Origin: Erythrobacteraceae bacterium
GTDB taxonomy: Bacteria > Pseudomonadota > Alphaproteobacteria > Sphingomonadales > Sphingomonadaceae
DNA length: 41,803 nt
Assembly (NCBI GenBank): GCA_024642545.1
Contig: JAHEAW010000006.1
Span: forward strand, 1 to 41,803
Direction of reading: 5' to 3'
Below the pieces are notes generated by a model, which saw only the letters and a list, made by a program, of their open reading frames with translations, did not search any database and was not told the origin of the DNA. Each line of letters starts with the position of its first letter. Position 1 is the stretch's first letter. This document shows, one piece after another, positions 8,338 through 15,645 of this stretch. The translations under genes and the position numbers were made by a program.

Positions 8338-9080
8338 TGACCCTGGTCCTTATCCATTCGTCGCGCGCCAGAGGCAGACTGATCCCGAACGCCACTATAG
8401 CGTTCCCAAAGGTCCGGCCTGCGTAACCGTGTATGATCTTCCGACATGGCTTTACGCCACGCTGCGATCTTTGCATGATCCCCCGATCGCAACACTTCGG
8501 GGATCGTGCGCCCGTCCCATTCCTGGGGCCGGGTATAATGAGGATATTCGAGAAGGCCTTCTTCAAAGCTTTCCTCGGTACCACTAGAAGCCGCGCCCAT
8601 TACGCCGGGAAGCAGGCGAATGCAAGCGTCGAGAATCATCAGCGCCGCCGGTTCCCCGCCCGACAGGACAATGTCGCCCACGGATACTTCCTCGACTTCG
8701 CGCGCCTCGAATATCCGCTCATCAAAACCTTCGAAGCGGCCGCACAGGATCGAGACCCCCGGTCCGGCCGCCAATTCACGAATGCGCGCCTGCGAAATCG
8801 GCGTACCGCGCGGCGTCATAGCCAGCACCGGCGCCTTGGGGCTGAGGCTGCGCGCATGGTCGATCGCGCCTGCCAGAACATCAACCTTGAGCACCATTCC
8901 GGCCCCGCCGCCCGCAGGTGTGTCATCAACCGTGCGGTGTTTATCCGCCGCAAAGTCGCGCAACTGGACACAATCCAGCGACCATTTCCCCTCCTCCAGC
9001 GCCCGGCCCGCAAGACTGACACCCAGTGGGCCCGGAAACATCTCTGGGTAAAGCGTGAGGATGGTAGCTGCGAAACTCAT
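8334..9080 (-). CDS. trmD: tRNA (guanine-N1)-methyltransferase TrmD
   Basis: TrmD methylates G37 of tRNAs with a G at position 36, preventing frameshifts. The protein starts [15 protein letters not shown], the family's N-terminal strand. It contains [13 protein letters not shown] and MTPRGTP, and the SAM-binding trefoil-knot segment [29 protein letters not shown] 9080 was chosen (248 residues) because it follows the stop of the upstream small membrane gene by one base (TGA-G-ATG) and fits the family start. An ATG at 9095 is in frame and would overlap that gene. Neither has a strong ribosome-binding site, suggesting coupling. Confidence 0.95.
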   Translation of the reverse strand: MSFAATILTLYPEMFPGPLGVSLAGRALEEGKWSLDCVQLRDFAADKHRTVDDTPAGGGAGMVLKVDVLAGAIDHARSLSPKAPVLAMTPRGTPISQARIRELAAGPGVSILCGRFEGFDERIFEAREVEEVSVGDIVLSGGEPAALMILDACIRLLPGVMGAASSGTEESFEEGLLEYPHYTRPQEWDGRTIPEVLRSGDHAKIAAWRKAMSEDHTRLRRPDLWERYSGVRDQSASGARRMDKDQGQ

Positions 9081-9081
9081 C

Positions 9082-9411
9082 TCATTCGAAGACATCTGGG
9101 CGGACAGGTGGATTGTGCCTCGATTCGGACTGACGCGTGACAGAATAGGCCACGGGAAAACCGATCACCAAAGACAGAAACAGCGCAAGGACAAATATCG
9201 CAGACAAGGCAATGACCCCTTCTTTACCCGCCCCCAATTCCGATCCGATGGCAAAGAACGCGGGCAAGGATGGGATGAACCCCGCACCAAGCGCGGCAAT
9301 CAGGGCACGCCGCTTCCACGGCATAGCCGGCTTCGCAAAGTCGAGAACCAAAGCGAAAGCCAAACCAAAGGCTGCAACCAGCAGTGCCAACAAAACGAGC
9401 CCGAGCATCAT
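9082..9411 (-). CDS. small membrane protein between rimM and trmD (unknown function)
   Basis: I do not recognise this 109-residue protein. It shows three hydrophobic stretches, at about 3-24, 37-58 and 65-90. A basic loop PWKRR lies between the first two, and the C-terminal tail is hydrophilic. It has no signal cleavage site or catalytic motif. It is 9 bp downstream of rimM and 1 bp upstream of trmD, all on one strand, so it is translated as part of the ribosome-maturation operon. The usual bacterial order is rpsP-rimM-trmD-rplS without such a gene. The good spacing and long hydrophobic frame make it a real gene, but no role is implied by the sequence. Confidence 0.75.
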   Translation of the reverse strand: MMLGLVLLALLVAAFGLAFALVLDFAKPAMPWKRRALIAALGAGFIPSLPAFFAIGSELGAGKEGVIALSAIFVLALFLSLVIGFPVAYSVTRQSESRHNPPVRPDVFE

Positions 9412-9420
9412 CGCTCTTGC

Positions 9421-9927
9421 CTAGTCAATCACAAAGGCGGAGTCGATTATCATGCCAGCCGCGCTCCATTCGAGCACGGCTTGACGGTTCATCGGCACCA
9501 TAAAGCGTTTGGTGCGCTGCCCCTCAACCTGCGGGCGCTCAACCTCGATGATGTCATCCGCGCCATAATTCATCACATCGACCACCGTGCCGAGCGCTGC
9601 GCCGGTTTCGGAAGTGGCGGGCAAGCCAATCAAATCGGCGAAGTAATATTCACCCTCGGCCAGCTCGGGGAAGTCTTCCCGGCTGACCGTCAGCGCGGTA
9701 CCGCGCAGCTTTTCTGCTGTGTTACGGTCGCAGCACTGCGCAAAACGAGCAACGGCGCCGCCCTTGTTATCACTGCGGATAGTCTTGAGCGTGAAAGCGC
9801 CGCCGTTGAAGGATTTGAACCGCCTGAGCGATTCCCACCCTTCACCAAACAGCTTCAGACGCACATCGCCCGTCACACCATGCGCGCCAATAATGGCCGC
9901 CAGCGTGACGGGCGAACTGTCAGCCAA
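9421..9927 (-). CDS. rimM: ribosome maturation factor RimM
   Basis: RimM assists assembly of the 30S head and binds S19. The 168 residues have the RimM N-terminal barrel (VTLAAIIGAHGVTGDVRLKLFGE, about 7-29). The PRC-type C-terminal barrel has EGEYYFADLIGL, LGTVVDVMNYGADDIIEV and FMVPMNRQAVLE. Length and order are normal for the family. It lies 4 bp from the end of rpsP, in the same operon. Confidence 0.95.
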   Translation of the reverse strand: MADSSPVTLAAIIGAHGVTGDVRLKLFGEGWESLRRFKSFNGGAFTLKTIRSDNKGGAVARFAQCCDRNTAEKLRGTALTVSREDFPELAEGEYYFADLIGLPATSETGAALGTVVDVMNYGADDIIEVERPQVEGQRTKRFMVPMNRQAVLEWSAAGMIIDSAFVID

Positions 9928-9931
9928 AGGC

Positions 9932-10519
9932 TTAACCTTCGGCCTTGTCTTCGGCCTTGTCTTCGGCCTTGTCTTCGGCCTTGTCTTCGGTCGTATTTTC
10001 AGCTGGCGCTTCTTCGGCAGCAGCAGCTTCTACTGGCGCTTCTTCCGCGGCCGGTTCTTCAGCCGGTGCTTCAGCCGGTGCTTCTTCAGCAGGCGCTTCT
10101 TCAGCAGGCGCTTCGATCACTTTTTCCTCAGTAGGAGCAGCCTTCGCTTCTTCTTGAGCGGCCTTGGCAGCTTCCTCAGCTTCAGCAGCCTTGGCGGCCT
10201 TTTCCTCTGCGCGCTCGGTGGCCTTTTCGCCTGGCTTGGCCTTGTTGGGATTGTTGCGGGCGGCGCGTTCCAGCACGCCAGCTGCGTCCAGGAAACGGGC
10301 CACGCGGTCGCTCGGCTGGGCGCCAACGCCAAGCCAGTACCGGGCGCGGTCTTCATTCAGCTTGACGCGGTTTTCATCATCCTTGGCCAGAACCGGATTA
10401 TATGTACCGATCTGCTCAAGATATTTGCCGTCACGCGGTGCGCGCTGGTCAGCGGCCACGATGCGGTAATAGGGACGCTTCTTGGCGCCGCCACGCGAAA
10501 GTCGAAGTGCAATTGCCAT
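9932..10519 (-). CDS. rpsP: 30S ribosomal protein S16 with a long acidic/Ala-rich C-terminal extension
   Basis: Residues 1 to about 85 are a normal S16 ([21 protein letters not shown], then [15 protein letters not shown], then [16 protein letters not shown]). S16 is usually about 80-90 residues; this one has 195. The extra 110 residues are a low-complexity tail of Lys/Ala/Glu, then Ala/Pro/Glu, ending in four EDKA units encoded by a 12-bp tandem repeat. The tail is probably disordered or helical and strongly charged. Long Ala/Glu tails on S16 occur in some alphaproteobacteria, so this is likely genuine and not a frame error. It lies 34 bp downstream of ffh, with GAAAGG as a ribosome-binding site. 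Confidence 0.95.
   Translation of the reverse strand: MAIALRLSRGGAKKRPYYRIVAADQRAPRDGKYLEQIGTYNPVLAKDDENRVKLNEDRARYWLGVGAQPSDRVARFLDAAGVLERAARNNPNKAKPGEKATERAEEKAAKAAEAEEAAKAAQEEAKAAPTEEKVIEAPAEEAPAEEAPAEAPAEEPAAEEAPVEAAAAEEAPAENTTEDKAEDKAEDKAEDKAEG
9937..9984. repeat. 12-bp tandem repeat, four perfect copies, in the 3' end of rpsP
   Basis: CTTCGGCCTTGT is repeated at 9937, 9949, 9961 and 9973, with a decayed fifth copy at 9985-9996. It is read on the minus strand as KAED units of the S16 tail. The period is a multiple of three, so copy-number change would keep the frame. Confidence 0.95.
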
Positions 10520-10553
10520 TATAATTTACCTTTCAAGTATAAATCACTGATAT

Positions 10554-11987
10554 TCATTTTTTCTTTGGGCCACCTAAGCCGGGCAAACCGGGTGGCAAGC
10601 CACCGCCCATGCCGCCTCCTAGGCCGGGCATGGCAGCATCAATTCCGCCCTTGCCAAACAGCGCGCCGAGGCCCTTAAGTCCGCCCAGTTTCTTGATCTG
10701 CTTCATCGCACGGCTCATTTCCTGATGCATTTTCAGCAGCCGGTTAATGTCCTGAACCTGCAAGCCAGAACCTGCTGCCACGCGTTTCTTGCGTTTGGCG
10801 TTTAGCAAGGCCGGATTGGCGCGTTCTTTCGGCGTCATGGATCCGATCAGCGCGTCCATATGGACCAACAACTTGTCGTCCATCCCGCTTTGCGACAGTG
10901 CGGCCTTGGCCTTCTTCATACCTGGCAGCATCCCTGCCAGCATGCCAAGCCCGCCCATCGCCTGCATCTGCTTTAGCTGCGTACGCAGATCATTGAGGTC
11001 GAACAGCCCCTTGGCCATCCGCCGGGCCTGCTCCTCGGCATCTTCTGCCTTGATCGTGGCGGCGGCCTTTTCCACCAGCGACACGACATCGCCCATGCCC
11101 AGAATGCGATTGGCAATCCGGCTCGGCTGGAATGCTTCGAGCGCGTCGAGCTTTTCGCCTGTCCCGGCAAATTTGATCGGCTTGCCCGTGACATGCCGCA
11201 TGGACAGTGCCGCACCGCCGCGCGCATCACCGTCCATCCGGGTCAGGACAACGCCAGTCAACCCGACTTCGCCAGAAAAGCTCTGCGCCACATTCACCGC
11301 GTCCTGGCCGGTCAGCGCATCGACCACCAGCAGCACTTCGGTCGGCGCTGAAATGCTGGCAACCGCTTTCATTTCCGCCATCAGCGCTTCATCGACATGC
11401 AAGCGGCCTGCGGTATCGAGCAGCAGCACATCAGCCGCCTGCAATTTGGCCGATTCCATCGCCCGGCGAGCAATATCAACCGGCTGCTGGCCCGCGACGA
11501 TAGGTAGCGTTGCCACATCCACCTGCGTGCCAAGTACAGCAAGCTGTTCCTGCGCGGCCGGGCGATTGACGTCGAGCGATGCCATCATCGCCTTCTTGCC
11601 GTGCTTTTCGCGGATATATTTGGCCAGCTTGGCGGTGGTGGTGGTTTTACCCGACCCTTGCAAGCCGACCATCATGATCACGACCGGCGGCTTGGCCTCG
11701 AGGATCAGGCCCTCTTGCTGTTCCCCGCCTAGCGTTTCGATCAACTCGTCATTGACGATCTTGATAACCTGTTGGCCCGGCGTGACCGAGCGCAGCACTT
11801 CTGAACCAATCGCCTTTTCGGTGACCCGGTCAACAAAGCGCCGCACCACCGGCAGCGCGACATCGGCTTCCAGCAACGCCACACGCACTTCGCGCATCGC
11901 ATCGCGCACGTCCTGTTCTGACAAGGCGCCGCGTCCGCGCAGCCGGTCGAACACTCCGCCAAGGCGGTCGGACAGGCTATCAAACAT
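10554..11987 (-). CDS. ffh: signal recognition particle protein Ffh (SRP54)
   Basis: Ffh binds 4.5S RNA and signal sequences of nascent membrane proteins and docks with FtsY. The N domain (about 1-95) contains DVRDAMREVRVALLEADV. The GTPase G domain has P-loop GLQGSGKT at 108-115, a DTAGRLHVDE switch and TRMDGDARGGAAL. The methionine-rich M domain runs from about 300 (LKQMQAMGGLGMLAGMLPGM) to the Gly/Pro-rich tail. ATG 11987 was chosen because the family starts MFDxLxDRL and GGAGG lies upstream; a GTG at 11996 is in frame. It leads the operon with rpsP. Confidence 0.96.
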   Translation of the reverse strand: MFDSLSDRLGGVFDRLRGRGALSEQDVRDAMREVRVALLEADVALPVVRRFVDRVTEKAIGSEVLRSVTPGQQVIKIVNDELIETLGGEQQEGLILEAKPPVVIMMVGLQGSGKTTTTAKLAKYIREKHGKKAMMASLDVNRPAAQEQLAVLGTQVDVATLPIVAGQQPVDIARRAMESAKLQAADVLLLDTAGRLHVDEALMAEMKAVASISAPTEVLLVVDALTGQDAVNVAQSFSGEVGLTGVVLTRMDGDARGGAALSMRHVTGKPIKFAGTGEKLDALEAFQPSRIANRILGMGDVVSLVEKAAATIKAEDAEEQARRMAKGLFDLNDLRTQLKQMQAMGGLGMLAGMLPGMKKAKAALSQSGMDDKLLVHMDALIGSMTPKERANPALLNAKRKKRVAAGSGLQVQDINRLLKMHQEMSRAMKQIKKLGGLKGLGALFGKGGIDAAMPGLGGGMGGGLPPGLPGLGGPKKK

Positions 11988-12183
11988 ATGCCTCACTCCT
12001 CCGCCGCGTGGTTCACGGCGTTAAATGCCAAAAGCGCCGGCGAACGAAACCTCGTTGGCCAGCGTGCGATCGGTTGATCGACTTGTTCTCTATATCGCCG
12101 CGCCACCGCCTGTGCGCCAGCATCTGCAATAATATTCAAAACCATTTACCCGTATTTTGGTGCAGGTCGAAGGCCAAAAGCGT

Positions 12184-12245
12184 GCTTTGCGAGAACCGGA
12201 GCGGAGCGGGCGTTAAGCCCGTGAGCACCGGAAGCGCAGCAAAGC
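12184..12245. repeat. nested imperfect inverted repeat beside tRNA-Ala
   Basis: The gap between the ffh start and tRNA-Ala (11988-12283) holds no gene. It contains three nested complementary pairs: GCTTTGC (12184-12190) with GCAAAGC (12239-12245), CCGG (12196-12199) with CCGG (12228-12231), and CGGGC (12207-12211) with GCCCG (12217-12221). Together they could fold into one long hairpin with internal loops. It resembles a dispersed intergenic palindrome, but only one copy is in this window. There is no U-run, so it is not a simple terminator. Confidence 0.5.
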
Positions 12246-12283
12246 GCGGTTTGCAGCCCGTCCTGAAACAAAAGACGGTGAAA

Positions 12284-12359
12284 TGGTGGAGCCTAGCGGG
12301 ATCGAACCGCTGACCTCAACACTGCCAGTGTTGCGCTCTCCCAGCTGAGCTAAGGCCCC
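12284..12359 (-). tRNA. tRNA-Ala (anticodon GGC)
   Basis: The 76-nt minus-strand sequence folds as a full cloverleaf. The 7-bp acceptor stem GGGGCCT/AGGCTCC includes the G3-U70 pair that marks alanine tRNA. The D arm is GCTC..GAGC, and the anticodon arm CAACA/TGTTG has loop CTGGCAG (anticodon at 12324-12326). The T arm is AGCGG-TTCGATC-CCGCT, with discriminator A and an encoded CCA end. It reads GCC codons and also GCU by wobble. Confidence 0.98.
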
Positions 12360-12403
12360 GTGCCATTCATGTAAGCGCGTATTTTAACTCACGCTGCCCC
12401 GCC

Positions 12404-12446
12404 TTAAAAGCCGGGACGCCGCCCTTTATGGACGGCGTCCCGGCTT
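12404..12446 (-). terminator. terminator after the FYDLN-type gene
   Basis: There is a perfect 14-bp inverted repeat, 12408-12421 against 12433-12446 (AAGCCGGGACGCCG), with an 11-nt loop. On the minus strand it is followed by TTTTAA. It lies 16 bp past the stop of the 12463-12783 gene and separates it from tRNA-Ala. Confidence 0.88.
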
Positions 12447-12462
12447 GGCAAGGATAATTTGG

Positions 12463-12783
12463 TCAGGATTCAGGCTGATCGTCATCGCCCTTGCCTGGGC
12501 CAACACCGAGGTCGTCATCACCGCCCAGATCAACATCATTGTCCGGCGAATCGTCATCTTCGTCGATATCGTCCAGATCATCATCACCAAGATCGGAATC
12601 GGGTTCCTTGTCCTTCTTCTTCTCGTCTTCGAACGGAATCGGCTGCTTGGACTTGAGCACAGGCTCAGGGAACCATTCATCACCGCATTCGATGCAGGTG
12701 GCGGGGTCTTCCTTGCCCAGATCATAAAAGCGGGTGCCGCATTTCGGGCACGAACGCTTGGTACCCCATTCTGGCTTGACCAT
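12463..12783 (-). CDS. FYDLN-type (TIGR02300) acidic zinc-ribbon protein
   Basis: The first 40 of 106 residues have a compact zinc-ribbon pattern: CPKC at 12-15 and CIEC at 30-33, enclosing the family signature RFYDLGKEDP. The rest (about 51-106) is a highly acidic Asp-rich tail, with a Lys-rich patch near 54-60. The family is common and conserved in alphaproteobacteria but has no assigned function; the combination suggests binding to a basic protein or to nucleic-acid machinery. It has a GAGGAAA ribosome-binding site, its own terminator, and diverges from aroA. Confidence 0.88.
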   Translation of the reverse strand: MVKPEWGTKRSCPKCGTRFYDLGKEDPATCIECGDEWFPEPVLKSKQPIPFEDEKKKDKEPDSDLGDDDLDDIDEDDDSPDNDVDLGGDDDLGVGPGKGDDDQPES

Positions 12784-12963
12784 TACATTTCCTCAAAACT
12801 GCCTGACCGAGTAGGCCCAGGCGTAAAATTCGAATAACTTGACGGGATTGGCCCGTGCATCACCAGCGGGACAGAATCAAGAGCGGGCGCGCCTTGCCAT
12901 AGGCCAATCGCACTGTCAAAAGCCGCCGCGTCTCAACCAACGCTGATATAGGAACGCACGCCC

Positions 12964-14286
12964 GTGCCGAACAAGCCCATCCCGCGCAAATTTTCCACCT
13001 CCGCGCCGCTGCGCGGTACGATGCGGGTTCCGGGTGATAAGTCGATCAGCCACCGCTCGCTGATGCTTGGCGCATTGGCGGTAGGCAAAACCACTGTCAC
13101 GGGTCTGCTTGAAGGCGAGGATGTGCTCGCGACTGCGCAAGCGATGCGTCAGATGGGTGCCGAGATTGAACGCGCACAGGACGGCACATGGACCATTCAC
13201 GGTGTTGGGGTCGGCGGATTGCTGCAGCCTGCTCAAGCGCTTGCGATGGGCAATAGCGGTACCTCCACCCGTCTGCTGATGGGGGTGATTGCAAGCCACG
13301 GCATTAGCGCCACTTTTACCGGCGATGCCAGCTTGTCGCGCCGACCGATGGGCCGGGTGATCGAACCGCTTAGCTTAATGGGCGCGAGTTTCTCCTCTTC
13401 GCCCGGCGGCACATTGCCGCTGATGATAGATGGCAGCCTGCCTGCTGTACCGGTCACTTACCGCCTGCCGGTAGCATCAGCGCAGGTCAAAAGCGCAGTT
13501 TTGCTGGCGGGGCTCAACACGCCGGGTATCACCACCGTAATCGAGCCGGTGCCGACGCGCGACCATTCGGAACGGATGCTGCGCGGCTTCGGTGCGGAAT
13601 TGACGGTCGAAGAAGTAAACGGAGAGCGGTACATCCATATCCGCGGCGATGCCGAATTGCAGCCGCAGGACATTGTCGTGCCCGGCGATCCGTCGTCAGC
13701 TGCCTTTTTCATCGTTGCCGCCTTGCTGGTGCCGGGGAGCGATCTCATCATCGAAAATGTCGGCCTCAATCCCACCCGCGCCGGGATCGTGACCGTGCTG
13801 CGCGCGATGGGCGGGAGTATCGATGAGTTGAACCCCCGCGAAGTGGGCGGCGAGCCGGTGGCCGATCTGCGTGTGCGCCACTCCGCCCTGACCGGGATCG
13901 AAGTTGACCCCAAGCTCGCGCCCAGCATGATCGACGAATTCCCGGTGCTGTTTGTCGCGGCTTCCGCGGCACAGGGCCGCACCGTGACCAGCGGCCTCGA
14001 TGAATTGCGGGTCAAGGAAAGTGACAGGCTTTGTGCAATGGCTGCCGCGCTGTCCGCTGTCGGCGCAGCAGTAAGCGAAACTGAGGATGGCCTGATTATC
14101 GAGGGAACTGGCGGGGAACTGCTGACCGGCGGCGGGCCGGTTATCACCCATCTCGACCACCGTATCGCCATGAGTATGGCAGTGGCGGGGTTGGCGAGCC
14201 GCGACGGAGTGGAAATTGACGACACTCGCCCGATCGCGACCAGCTTCCCTGGTTTCGAGGCGCTGATCGCGAAGGTGGCCGCATGA
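12964..14286 (+). CDS. aroA: 3-phosphoshikimate 1-carboxyvinyltransferase (EPSP synthase, class II)
   Basis: AroA joins shikimate-3-phosphate and PEP, step six of the shikimate pathway. The 440 residues closely follow the class II (CP4-like) pattern: PGDKSISHRS (about 23-32), GLLEGEDVLATAQAM, ASAQVKSAVLLAGLNTPG, VPGDPSSAAFF, APSMIDEFPVL, DELRVKESDRL and THLDHRIAMSMAV. The PEP-loop motif is GNSGTSTRL, with glycine where the CP4 enzyme has the alanine linked to glyphosate tolerance. The start is a GTG at 12964 with AGGAA 10 bp upstream; ATG 13021 would cut off the first strand. It overlaps the next gene by 4 bp. Confidence 0.95.
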   Translation: MPNKPIPRKFSTSAPLRGTMRVPGDKSISHRSLMLGALAVGKTTVTGLLEGEDVLATAQAMRQMGAEIERAQDGTWTIHGVGVGGLLQPAQALAMGNSGTSTRLLMGVIASHGISATFTGDASLSRRPMGRVIEPLSLMGASFSSSPGGTLPLMIDGSLPAVPVTYRLPVASAQVKSAVLLAGLNTPGITTVIEPVPTRDHSERMLRGFGAELTVEEVNGERYIHIRGDAELQPQDIVVPGDPSSAAFFIVAALLVPGSDLIIENVGLNPTRAGIVTVLRAMGGSIDELNPREVGGEPVADLRVRHSALTGIEVDPKLAPSMIDEFPVLFVAASAAQGRTVTSGLDELRVKESDRLCAMAAALSAVGAAVSETEDGLIIEGTGGELLTGGGPVITHLDHRIAMSMAVAGLASRDGVEIDDTRPIATSFPGFEALIAKVAA

Positions 14287-14552
14287 CCAGTTATCTCACT
14301 CCCTTTGCCGCCGATCTGATCGGCTTTGCCGGGAGTTTTTGCATCATCGCCGCATATGCCTATAGCAACATCTCCAAAGCGATGGACATGATTGCCTTTA
14401 ACCTGATCAATCTGATCGGAGCGGCGCTGCTCACCGTTTCGCTAACGGTCAATTTCAACCTGCCGACAATGGTGCTTGAAGTGGTGTGGATGACAATCGC
14501 GCTGTTAGGGCTGTTGCGGGCCGTGGCTGCCAGACGGAAGGTCTCTGCATGA
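14283..14552 (+). CDS. small CBU_0592-like membrane protein
   Basis: This 89-residue protein has three hydrophobic helices, at about 9-27, 36-55 and 61-80, with a basic C-terminus (AARRK). The pattern GFxGSFCIIAAYAYSN followed by MDMIAFNLINLIGAALLTVSL resembles the CBU_0592 family of small integral-membrane proteins. Their function is unknown. ATGA overlaps join it to both aroA upstream and cmk downstream, so its translation is tied to both enzymes. No catalytic motif is seen; a tiny permease subunit or scaffolding role is possible but unsupported. Confidence 0.82.
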   Translation: MTSYLTPFAADLIGFAGSFCIIAAYAYSNISKAMDMIAFNLINLIGAALLTVSLTVNFNLPTMVLEVVWMTIALLGLLRAVAARRKVSA

Positions 14553-15172
14553 TCATCGCGGTCGACGGTCCCACCGCATCGGGCAAAGGCACAATCGCCA
14601 AGGCACTGGCAGTGCATTTCAAGCTGCCGCATCTCGATACCGGGCTGCTTTACCGCGCTGTCGGGCGGCAGGTCCAGCTGAATAGTGGCAACCCCGAGGA
14701 TCCGCGGGATGCTCTGGCGGGGTGCGCCTTTCCGGGTGCGTTGCTGGAGGATGAAGCACTCCGCTCAGAGGAAACCGGCGGCTTTGCCAGCAGGGTCTCG
14801 GTCCATCCGGTGGTACGGCAGGCCTTGTTTGAACGTCAGCGTACCTTTGCCATGCAGCCGGGCGGTGCCGTGCTCGACGGGCGTGATATTGGCACCGTCA
14901 TCGCGCCAGAGGCCGAGATAAAGCTGTTCATCACTGCCAGCGTCACCGAAAGGGCCAAACGCCGCTGGCTGGAGATGCAGGGGCGCGAGCTCGACCTGGA
15001 CTTGCGCGAAATCGAAGACGACATCGCCCGCCGCGATGCGCGCGATATCGGCCGCGCCGATGCTCCGCTGAAGGCAGCGCCTGACGCATTGGTGATCGAC
15101 ACCACCCATTTCGGCCGCGATCAGGCGGTTGAAGCCGCTATCGAGGCAGCCGAGGAAGCCCTGTCACGCTGA
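14549..15172 (+). CDS. cmk: cytidylate kinase
   Basis: Cmk phosphorylates CMP and dCMP using ATP. The 207 residues begin MIIAVDGPTASGKGT, with the P-loop at about 6-14. The LDTGLLYRAVG substrate-binding motif, a DGRDIGTVIAPEA segment and the LID-type arginine region RDARDIGRADAPLKAAPDA follow. ATG 14549 was chosen because it gives an N-terminal P-loop as in the family and a 4-bp overlap with the upstream gene. The order aroA-cmk-rpsA is common in alpha- and gammaproteobacteria. Confidence 0.95.
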   Translation: MIIAVDGPTASGKGTIAKALAVHFKLPHLDTGLLYRAVGRQVQLNSGNPEDPRDALAGCAFPGALLEDEALRSEETGGFASRVSVHPVVRQALFERQRTFAMQPGGAVLDGRDIGTVIAPEAEIKLFITASVTERAKRRWLEMQGRELDLDLREIEDDIARRDARDIGRADAPLKAAPDALVIDTTHFGRDQAVEAAIEAAEEALSR

Positions 15173-15645
15173 CGGGGCGGCGCGGCAGGTCTGTCCTACA
15201 CCCGGTGTAGTCGGCTAACTGGCTGCATGGTCTGCCCCATCCTCCCGGCTGCATCCCGTTTCCGCCTGTGGGGACGTTTGAGCGCACGGCAGAAATCTCC
15301 CTCAGGACCGTGTTCCATGTGTTCCATATTGTTGGATTTCCGCTTGGCAACAAGCCACCCGGCAATCCGCTGCGCTGGACGCATTGTGCTTGCTTTTGGC
15401 GGGGCTTTGGCTTACTGGCCCGGCCGTCCAAGGGACAATTCTCCAAGGGTTCGCACATCTGCTGCGCTTTCGGGCGCTTCGCCGTGTCATTGGCAGGAAA
15501 ACTCCCACGGACGCCGCGACGGGTATTCGGCCCCCGCGGCAGTTCGGCCCTTTGGCCCGCCAATGCAATGGTGCAGGAGGCGGAGAAAAGACCGGCGGAA
15601 ACAACCGCCTGGCCGGTAAAAACGTGAATTAGGAAACTCCAATCC
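15173..15645 (+). other. 473-bp intergenic region / probable rpsA leader
   Basis: I see no convincing gene here; the short open frames on both strands lack family motifs and ribosome-binding sites. It contains a perfect palindrome CTACACC-C-GGTGTAG at 15196-15210. A tandem 9-bp direct repeat GTGTTCCAT lies at 15310-15327, and a hairpin sits just before rpsA (listed separately). No clear consensus promoter could be picked. The length suggests a regulated leader or an undetected small RNA. Confidence 0.5.
15591..15617 (+). promoter_or_regulatory. hairpin 28 nt upstream of the rpsA start
   Basis: GGCGG (15594-15598) pairs with CCGCC (15605-15609) around an AAACAA loop. ACCGG (15591-15595) can also pair with CCGGT (15613-15617), so two competing folds exist. 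It ends about 15 nt before the AGGAAA ribosome-binding region. S1 is known to repress its own translation in some bacteria, so an autoregulatory role is possible but inferred. Confidence 0.4.

Noticed and set aside
9937-9996. Tandem repeat as a possible CRISPR array
   Set aside because: The 12-bp units have no spacers and are in-frame codons of the S16 tail.
10789-12024. 411-codon frame antisense to ffh
   Set aside because: It is Ser/Arg/Pro-rich with no motif, opposite a certain Ffh gene.
12050-12283. Possible mobile element or integrase site beside tRNA-Ala
   Set aside because: No integrase, transposase or duplicated tRNA 3' end is seen in the window; the tRNA is followed directly by ordinary genes.
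12839-12844. TTGACG as an aroA -35 box
   Set aside because: No acceptable -10 hexamer is found 16-18 bp downstream.
15302-15604. Open frames in the cmk-rpsA gap
   Set aside because: Frames on both strands overlap each other, lack ribosome-binding sites and have no recognisable motif.
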